Below are positions 14,349 through 22,732 of a stretch of 22,732 nucleotides of DNA, one piece after another; position 1 is the stretch's first letter; every line of letters starts with the position of its first letter. Under the pieces are notes generated by a model. The model searched no databases and was not told where the DNA came from. It saw nothing but the letters and a program-made list of their open reading frames with translations. The position numbers were made by a program, and so were the translations under genes. This stretch comes from an uncultured candidate division Zixibacteria bacterium (GTDB lineage Bacteria; Zixibacteria; MSB-5A5; GN15; PGXB01), in the NCBI GenBank assembly GCA_937925655.1, contig CALAMC010000008.1, positions 1 to 22,732 on the forward strand, read 5' to 3'.

Positions 14349-16673
14349 CTACCACGCCTTTCGAATTGAAATCATCATGTAAGCCAAAAAATATGTTATC
14401 GCGGCGAGTAACAAGGCTATTTTATATCCGGCAGAAAAGGCGACAAGGACTATCAGGGCCGATCCCAATACCGACGCCACCCCGTTGACGGCAAAACCCC
14501 AGTCGATAAGCGGACCGACTTTTAGCGTTCCTTTCGGAAACGGCATGCCCATAAAAAAACCCAGCGGAAAAATGGCTACGGCGGAAATTATCATTCGCGG
14601 CCACATTTCCCAGCCGCCCAGCATATAAGTCATCGGTTCGAATAATAAAGCATTCAAGATTAACCATGAGACGATGGTCAAAAAAGCGGTTGTCGCGGAT
14701 ATTCCGGTCGAGAAACGACTGCCGATTCCGGAAGCCATCAGCAATGTCAGCAAGATAACCGCGATACCGAAAACGGACGGGCCGATAAACAAGGTGTACT
14801 GCTGAATCAGTATGACTTCGACCATCATGAAGGCCATGCCGATCAGAAAGAAGTACAGCCAGGGAATCGGTTTGAGTTTTTCGCCTTTAAGAAAGTAGGG
14901 GATCAAATTCAAAGGCACAAACAGGAGCAGGACGACCAATATAATGACAACAATTATGGCTTTAGCCAGCGGAAAGCCCATGAATTCATAGGGCAGAAGC
15001 TTTTCGGTATCGAAGGTGAAATTTTTCCAGAGACCCATCTGGGCGATAAATGGCCGGTCGTCGTTACAGGGCGAAATATCCACCGGGACATCTTTGGCGA
15101 CCGCCTGCCAACCCTCATGAATGATGCGATTATAGATATTCTCTTCGGCGGAGTCAGGTTTGGGGTAGAGCAGGTGGATATACTGATGTGCTTCGGGAGT
15201 TAGATCAAATATGGCGTGATAGCGCAGGCTGTCGTCGAGCGGCCGTTTTGACAAAAGCATTATTTTTCTTCGCAGGGTGGGGAGATTATATACGGCGAAA
15301 TGGTTTTGGGGATTTTCTACTTCGAGTCTGTCCAGGGCGTCGATGACTTCGGCGGTGATGCGGGGCATATAGAACTGGTGTTCCATCATCAAGAACCCGC
15401 TATCGGATAGGGCTCGCCAGTAGTCCATGAAAGCTTCAGTGGTAAACAGGTAGTTTTCGGCGAGGGCAAAAGCCCCCGATGCCAGAGCCGCCCAGCTGTT
15501 GGAGCTTAACGAATATATGACGTCGAATTTATTCTCATAGCGCCTAATAAACGCCCGGGCATCTTCGGTGACAACGCGAACGCGCGGGTCGGCATATATA
15601 TGCCCCGTGTATTCGGCCAGCGTAATAATCGAGGTATCCCCGATTGTCGGAGTCGCACCGGTCGAGTCGATTTGAGAGGAATCGACCGGGGGCAAGGGCA
15701 AATAGCCGTCGGGGTCGCCTTCGGTCATCATTTTATTAATATGGCCGTTGACTTCGACGGCGTAAATCTCCGTCGCCCCTTCCTGCAGGGCCTGAAGGAC
15801 ATCACAGCCGCCCCCCGCTCCGAGGGAAAGGAAAACGCATGAGTCGAACTGCTTGATAAGATAATCCACGGCAATGCCGAATTGAAATCTCTGGTCGTCG
15901 GGACGATCCCAGTTGCCGTCGAAACGATATACCGGAGAGTTGGCGACGTTATCGATATTTATCCCGCGATTGTAAGGTCCGAACTCGTACAGCTTGATTT
16001 TGGACATGGCGTCCCAGTGTTTATAAATGACAGGGGCGATTTCCTGTTGCTCGGCTTCAAGCATGTCTTCCGCAGATATGGATAAAAATATTGATACCGC
16101 CATAAGTATGACTGGCAGCGCCGCGATCGCTTTTCTGGCCGTAATCATGGCCGCAATCAGAATCGGAACGGAACATAAAAAAGTGGCGGCGGGTGTCCCC
16201 AGTAGATTCATAGTTATGATTGAACCGAGGACGCCGAGACCGGCGCCGATAAGGTCGGCCATATAGAGCTTTGGCATTTCCCGATTGTAATTTTTAAAAA
16301 GAAGAGCCAGCGCAATGCCGCCGAATATGAAAGCCGAGCTCAATATCATTATGGCGGCCGCCAGTTTGACAATCATGAGGTTATTGCTAAAAAGCTCGGA
16401 AAATTTCAGACCGAGTTTAAATATTACGGGCGGTCCGGCCAGAGCACAAATTCCCGATAACGTTAGAAACAGGGCCAGGCCGTTTTCCCGATTCAAGGCG
16501 GGAATAAGTCTCACCAGGAGCGCCCCCAGTCCAAGGCCAAGAACGGCCAATGACAAAATCAAAAAAGCAAAGGTGTAGAAAAATTCGGCGGAAAAAATGC
16601 GGGTCCAGATAATTTCCAGCGAAATCAAGGTCGTTGACATCAAGGCGATTATGAAGTACTTGGATATGCGCAC
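14349..16673 (-). CDS. Membrane-fused spermidine-synthase-like protein
   Basis: A 774-residue protein. The first about 200 residues have about seven hydrophobic helices, a soluble spermidine/spermine-synthase-type domain (about 215-550) follows, and another set of hydrophobic helices fills about 555-774. The Rossmann site is LSLGAGGGCDV (282-292) with Glu307 for the SAM-type ribose contact. DPRVRVV and EDARAF (362-375) give the next strand and acidic pair. Such fused proteins are widespread but rarely characterised; polyamine synthesis is not assured. About 35 residues rich in P, D, S and T (roughly 316-350) are inserted between Glu307 and DPRV compared with the usual spacing. GTG at 16673 is preceded by CGGGAG (16681-16686), 7 bases away. 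The gene is 115 bases downstream of the O-methyltransferase on the same strand. Confidence 0.88.
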   Translation of the reverse strand: MRISKYFIIALMSTTLISLEIIWTRIFSAEFFYTFAFLILSLAVLGLGLGALLVRLIPALNRENGLALFLTLSGICALAGPPVIFKLGLKFSELFSNNLMIVKLAAAIMILSSAFIFGGIALALLFKNYNREMPKLYMADLIGAGLGVLGSIITMNLLGTPAATFLCSVPILIAAMITARKAIAALPVILMAVSIFLSISAEDMLEAEQQEIAPVIYKHWDAMSKIKLYEFGPYNRGINIDNVANSPVYRFDGNWDRPDDQRFQFGIAVDYLIKQFDSCVFLSLGAGGGCDVLQALQEGATEIYAVEVNGHINKMMTEGDPDGYLPLPPVDSSQIDSTGATPTIGDTSIITLAEYTGHIYADPRVRVVTEDARAFIRRYENKFDVIYSLSSNSWAALASGAFALAENYLFTTEAFMDYWRALSDSGFLMMEHQFYMPRITAEVIDALDRLEVENPQNHFAVYNLPTLRRKIMLLSKRPLDDSLRYHAIFDLTPEAHQYIHLLYPKPDSAEENIYNRIIHEGWQAVAKDVPVDISPCNDDRPFIAQMGLWKNFTFDTEKLLPYEFMGFPLAKAIIVVIILVVLLLFVPLNLIPYFLKGEKLKPIPWLYFFLIGMAFMMVEVILIQQYTLFIGPSVFGIAVILLTLLMASGIGSRFSTGISATTAFLTIVSWLILNALLFEPMTYMLGGWEMWPRMIISAVAIFPLGFFMGMPFPKGTLKVGPLIDWGFAVNGVASVLGSALIVLVAFSAGYKIALLLAAITYFLAYMMISIRKAW

Positions 16674-16788
16674 GGTGCCACTCCCGGTATCAGGGTTTAT
16701 GTATTAATGCGTCAACAAATGCGACAAAACCCCACAATTATTATTTAGACGAAACAGTCGAAAAGTTGTTTTGAAAATGTTCAGAATA

Positions 16789-17418
16789 TCAGATTTTGAC
16801 AGCCAGGGCCAGGCCGTCACGAATGGGGATGATCGAGGCGATCACTTCGGGTGAATTGAAAAGAAGACGGTTGAATTCCAGAATGCCCTGCGTCGAATCG
16901 GCCGGTTTTTCATCCAGTACATGGCCGCCCCATAAAACATTGTCACTGATAAACAGACCACCCTTGCGAAGACGCGGCAGGGCCAGCTCGAATGCTTCGG
17001 GGTACTGCTCTTTATCTATATCGTTGAAAATAATGTCGAACGGGCCCTCATGGCGTTTTAAGATAGCGCGGGCATCGCCGACATTATAATCGATTTTATT
17101 GCCGAAACCGCCCCGGGCATGAAATTCGCGGGCGCGGGTTATGTTATCCTCATTGCCATCGGTGCAGATGATATGTCCACCATCAGATATGCCTTTGGCA
17201 AACCAGAATGACGAATACCCGAAACCCGAACCCATTTCAAAAATGCTCCGGGCTTTTGTAGCCGCGGCCGTCTGGTATAAAAAGGTTCCGACCAGTGGTC
17301 CGACAATGGGGAATCTGTGCTCACGGGCATATTGTTCCATTTCGAGCAAGACCGGATTGCGGTCGGGGAGAATGTCCCGCATATATTTGTCAATATCAGG
17401 GTTTATAATATGCATCAT
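16789..17418 (-). CDS. SAM-dependent O-methyltransferase (COMT-like, COG4122)
   Basis: A 209-residue soluble methyltransferase close to the caffeoyl-CoA/catechol O-methyltransferase group. Motif I is FEMGSGFGYSS (60-70), Asp87 ends strand 2, GDARAIL carries Asp115, and FNDIDKEQYP gives Asp133 as a likely metal ligand. LFISDNVLWGG supplies Asp159-Asn160, the other expected ligands of the divalent ion. Length is as usual for the family. The ATG at 17418 shares ATGA with the lipB stop, a 4-base overlap that implies coupled translation. The substrate is unknown; pairing with lipB says little. A second ATG follows at once, and no strong ribosome site is visible. Confidence 0.92.
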   Translation of the reverse strand: MMHIINPDIDKYMRDILPDRNPVLLEMEQYAREHRFPIVGPLVGTFLYQTAAATKARSIFEMGSGFGYSSFWFAKGISDGGHIICTDGNEDNITRAREFHARGGFGNKIDYNVGDARAILKRHEGPFDIIFNDIDKEQYPEAFELALPRLRKGGLFISDNVLWGGHVLDEKPADSTQGILEFNRLLFNSPEVIASIIPIRDGLALAVKI

Positions 17419-18143
17419 TTGCCTGTTGGAGATTGCGGGTCAGAAAGCGGGGCCGGTTCTATCAACTCATTAATATCAGATATTGAATCCATTTCATAAC
17501 CGAACAAATCGGCAAAATTTACTGCCAGCATTTCCGCCACATGGTCCAGCGACAATTGCTGACCCAGCAGTTGAGAAGCCGACCCCACTGGGTATCGTGT
17601 TATGCCGCAGGGGTTTATCATTTTGAAATAGTCGAGGTCGGTGTTGACGTTCAGGGCCAAACCGTGATAGGTGACCCATTTGGAGACGGCCACCCCGATG
17701 GCCCCGACTTTGTGGTTATCCACCCAGACGCCGGTCAGCCCTTGTTTTATTCCAGCCTTAAGTCCCAGGTCCATAAGTGTCGCAATCATCAGGTGTTCGA
17801 GATCCCGCAGGTATTTATGGACATCGCGTCCGCGCACGGTCAAATCGATAATGGGATAGGCAACCAGCTGACCGGGTCCGTGGAAAGTAATATCGCCGCC
17901 CCGTTCGATTTCATAGAGTTCGACCCCTCTGGCCTCAAGGGTGGCGAGATCGGCCAAAAGATTTCGGCGGCTGGTGCCGCGCCCCATGGTTATGACCGGG
18001 TCGTGTTCGGTCAGAATGAGGCAATCAGGAATTGAGCCGGTGCGGCGTTTCTCAACAAGTTTTTTCTGAATATCCCAGGTTGATTTATATGAGGTTCTTC
18101 CCGGATTGAGCCTGTAAAGTTTTTTATAACCGCGGCCGCACAT
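17415..18143 (-). CDS. lipB: Octanoyl-[acyl carrier protein]:protein transferase LipB
   Basis: LipB moves octanoyl groups from ACP to lipoyl domains of dehydrogenases, the first step of lipoate synthesis in the cytosol. Signature blocks are RGGDITFHGPGQLVAYP with His88, the lysine of VDNHKVGAIGV (Lys145) and the cysteine of NPCG (Cys179), matching the Cys/Lys pair of LipB. The frame continues upstream to a TTG at 18182, but ATG at 18143 puts the first conserved segment where LipB proteins have it, so I use it. No ribosome site stands out. A C-terminal tail of about 20 residues, rich in E, P and S, is extra. lipA is not in the window. It is coupled to the O-methyltransferase by a 4-base overlap. 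Confidence 0.95.
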   Translation of the reverse strand: MCGRGYKKLYRLNPGRTSYKSTWDIQKKLVEKRRTGSIPDCLILTEHDPVITMGRGTSRRNLLADLATLEARGVELYEIERGGDITFHGPGQLVAYPIIDLTVRGRDVHKYLRDLEHLMIATLMDLGLKAGIKQGLTGVWVDNHKVGAIGVAVSKWVTYHGLALNVNTDLDYFKMINPCGITRYPVGSASQLLGQQLSLDHVAEMLAVNFADLFGYEMDSISDINELIEPAPLSDPQSPTGK

Positions 18144-18416
18144 AATTAAATATACCAGGTTTTTATATTTAATATATGACAACGGGTTGGCGGGGCCAAT
18201 AGTTCCGACGGAAATTTTCGAGTTCAGCGAAAATGGGCGGTTATAGGTGTTTAAAAATGAAAAGAGGGTATGGCTGTAAAACCATATTATGGCTAAAGAA
18301 AACCGTCTTTTGGCCGAATATCATAGGGTTTGGGGTTGCCGTCAGGAATTGAAAATTGCGGGAACCTTGGGCGGTTTTTATCCTTATAAGAGTATAGAAG
18401 AGGGACACCGGGACGT
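18144..18416. other. Intergenic region between lipB and the rrn promoter
   Basis: It must contain the lipB promoter on the minus strand, but no convincing hexamer pair was found. A 44-codon frame (18289-18423, plus) and an 83-codon frame (18293-18544, minus) are open here. Neither has a ribosome site, and the latter crosses the rrn promoter, so I do not call them. Confidence 0.4.
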
Positions 18417-18452
18417 ATTTTAAAAAAAATTAAGTTTTTACTAAAAATACCT
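18417..18452 (+). promoter_or_regulatory. AT-rich UP-element-like tract
   Basis: About 36 bases of A and T runs lie directly before the rrn -35, the usual place of UP elements that bind the RNA polymerase alpha C-terminal domain. Confidence 0.55.
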
Positions 18453-18453
18453 C

Positions 18454-18482
18454 TTGACAATCCGTGGAAACGGATATATACT
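18454..18482 (+). promoter_or_regulatory. rRNA operon promoter
   Basis: TTGACA (18454-18459) is a perfect -35. TATACT (18477-18482) is one base from the -10 consensus. The spacer is exactly 17 bases. A G/C-rich discriminator follows, typical of growth-rate-controlled rrn promoters. Transcription would start near 18489. Confidence 0.88.
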
Positions 18483-18488
18483 CCCGGT

Positions 18489-18516
18489 CTGCCTGGCAAA
18501 GCGGGCAGGTTTTTTT
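18489..18516 (+). terminator. Terminator-like hairpin at the rrn transcript start
   Basis: CTGCCTG (18489-18495) pairs with CGGGCAG (18502-18508), one T-G pair, around a 6-base loop, and seven Ts run through 18510-18516. It falls at the predicted +1. It may cap the 5' end of the leader or be a remnant of an upstream terminator; it is too early for ordinary attenuation. Confidence 0.5.
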
Positions 18517-18531
18517 GTCCGATAAAGACAA

Positions 18532-18544
18532 TGTTCTTTGACAA
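18532..18544 (+). promoter_or_regulatory. boxA antitermination site in the rrn leader
   Basis: TGTTCTTTGACAA differs at one position from the spacer copy TGCTCTTTGACAA before 23S and resembles the known rrn boxA that binds NusB/S10 for antitermination. Its place early in the leader is as expected. Confidence 0.75.
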
Positions 18545-18547
18545 CTA

Positions 18548-18574
18548 AATAGCAGGTGCCGAATTGAAAATTCA
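18548..18574 (+). other. 16S processing stem, 5' strand
   Basis: This segment pairs with 20323-20347 after 16S: nine perfect pairs (18548-18556), five pairs including two G-U (18557-18561), a 3x1 internal loop, and ten perfect pairs (18565-18574). It would enclose pre-16S for RNase III-type processing. Confidence 0.7.
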
Positions 18575-18599
18575 ATTTGGTACGATAGTGTGGGTCTCA

Positions 18600-18619
18600 A
18601 TCGTGTTTTAAAACACGAT
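18600..18619. repeat. 20-base perfect palindrome in the rrn leader
   Basis: ATCGTGTTTT is followed directly by its reverse complement. A 12-base palindrome AACACGCGTGTT at 18646-18657 shares the CGTGTT/AACACG arms, so the two could also pair with each other and make alternative leader folds. Confidence 0.6.
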
Positions 18620-18707
18620 CGCGACTCTTGACGTGAATCGAGAACAACACGCGTGTTCTTGGAATCATTCTCTGTTAATTAAAAATGTCGAAAGATGTTT
18701 TGAATAA

Positions 18708-20391
<1,684 letters not shown>

Positions 20392-20465
20392 GGGCCTGTA
20401 GCTCAGTTGGTTAGAGCGCGCGCCTGATAAGCGCGAGGTCGGTGGTTCAATCCCACCTAGGCCCA
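20392..20465 (+). tRNA. tRNA-Ile (GAT anticodon)
   Basis: Seven-pair acceptor GGGCCTG with TAGGCCC (last pair G-T), D arm GCTCAGTTGGTTAGAGC, anticodon stem CGCGC/GCGCG around CTGATAA with GAT at 20426-20428, T arm with GGTTCAATCC, and discriminator A. The CCA end is not encoded (AAG follows), so it is added after transcription. Confidence 0.97.
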
Positions 20466-20472
20466 AAGCTTT

Positions 20473-20545
20473 GGGGATGTAGCTCAGTTGGGAGAGCGGT
20501 GGCTTTGCAAGCCACAGGTCGTCGGTTCGATCCCGATCATCTCCA
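20473..20545 (+). tRNA. tRNA-Ala (TGC anticodon)
   Basis: Acceptor GGGGATG with CATCTCC, D arm GCTCAGTTGGGAGAGC, anticodon stem GTGGC/GCCAC around TTTGCAA with TGC at 20506-20508, T arm GGTTCGATCC, discriminator A. CCA is not encoded. Seven bases separate it from tRNA-Ile; the Ile-Ala pair is typical of rrn spacers. Confidence 0.97.
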
Positions 20546-20560
20546 TAAAAAGAAAAAAAT

Positions 20561-20573
20561 TGCTCTTTGACAA
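20561..20573 (+). promoter_or_regulatory. boxA antitermination site before 23S
   Basis: TGCTCTTTGACAA in the tRNA-Ala to 23S spacer, nearly identical to the leader copy, as expected for re-loading of antitermination factors. Confidence 0.75.
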
Positions 20574-20680
20574 CTTCATAACTGTAAACGAGTTTCTTGA
20601 GCATCAAGAAACCGTGGTCATCTTCCAACAGGTTGCACAGGATCAAATGTGAACACCTTTGGATAATTTGAGAAATATTC

Positions 20681-22732
<2,052 letters not shown>

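Noticed and set aside
18289..18423. 44-codon frame upstream of the rrn promoter
   Set aside because: No ribosome site, no recognisable motif, and it ends in the AT-rich tract of the promoter.
18293..18544. 83-codon minus-strand frame over the rrn promoter
   Set aside because: It overlaps a near-consensus rrn promoter, hairpin and boxA, and shows no family features.

Overview
The window is a bacterial chromosome segment of moderate GC with a didermic (Gram-negative-type) signature: an LpoB-type lipoprotein, several lipobox or Sec-signal proteins, and a classical 16S - tRNA-Ile - tRNA-Ala - 23S operon. The mixture of genes (secreted prolyl oligopeptidase, membrane-fused spermidine-synthase-like protein, retropepsin-plus-PDZ protein, YedF-like selenium protein, a RAYT transposase with REP hairpins) and the 16S text suggest an uncultured lineage near the FCB/Zixibacteria-type phyla. 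That placement is a guess from memory; searching the 16S gene against a reference database would settle it.

Layout. Bases 1-405 carry no convincing gene but hold degenerate direct repeats and small inverted repeats. A small membrane protein (406-684) follows. The plus-strand block 755-5838 holds a secreted prolyl oligopeptidase, then three tightly spaced genes: an M1-peptidase-like protein that has lost its zinc site, a small protein with an R-X4-H motif, and a class I methyltransferase. A lipoprotein with a Cys-rich tail (5901-6725) has its own candidate promoter and a terminator. Next comes a mobile patch: an inverted pair of REP-like hairpins, then a truncated RAYT transposase bracketed by a second kind of hairpin. 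This patch lies between convergent genes. Leftward from 9366 runs an overlapping lpoB / COG3014-like lipoprotein pair.

From 9607 the plus strand carries a VOC-nitroreductase fusion with a one-domain YedF-like protein, a terminator, a promoter and a secreted aspartic-protease/PDZ protein with its own terminator. An AT-rich unknown gene overlapping an alpha/beta hydrolase follows. The minus strand then carries a membrane-embedded spermidine-synthase-like protein, and upstream of it lipB and an O-methyltransferase joined by a 4-base overlap.

The right end is an rRNA operon. It has a near-consensus promoter with an AT-rich upstream tract, a hairpin-plus-T-tract at the predicted transcript start, boxA in both leader and spacer, and a leader/spacer stem that encloses 16S. 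The 23S gene runs off the window. The most unusual items are the RAYT/REP cluster, the inactive M1-like protein, the VOC-nitroreductase fusion, the tandem aspartic-protease protein and the structured rRNA leader. I did not find a clearly new multi-gene system such as a defence island or biosynthetic cluster.
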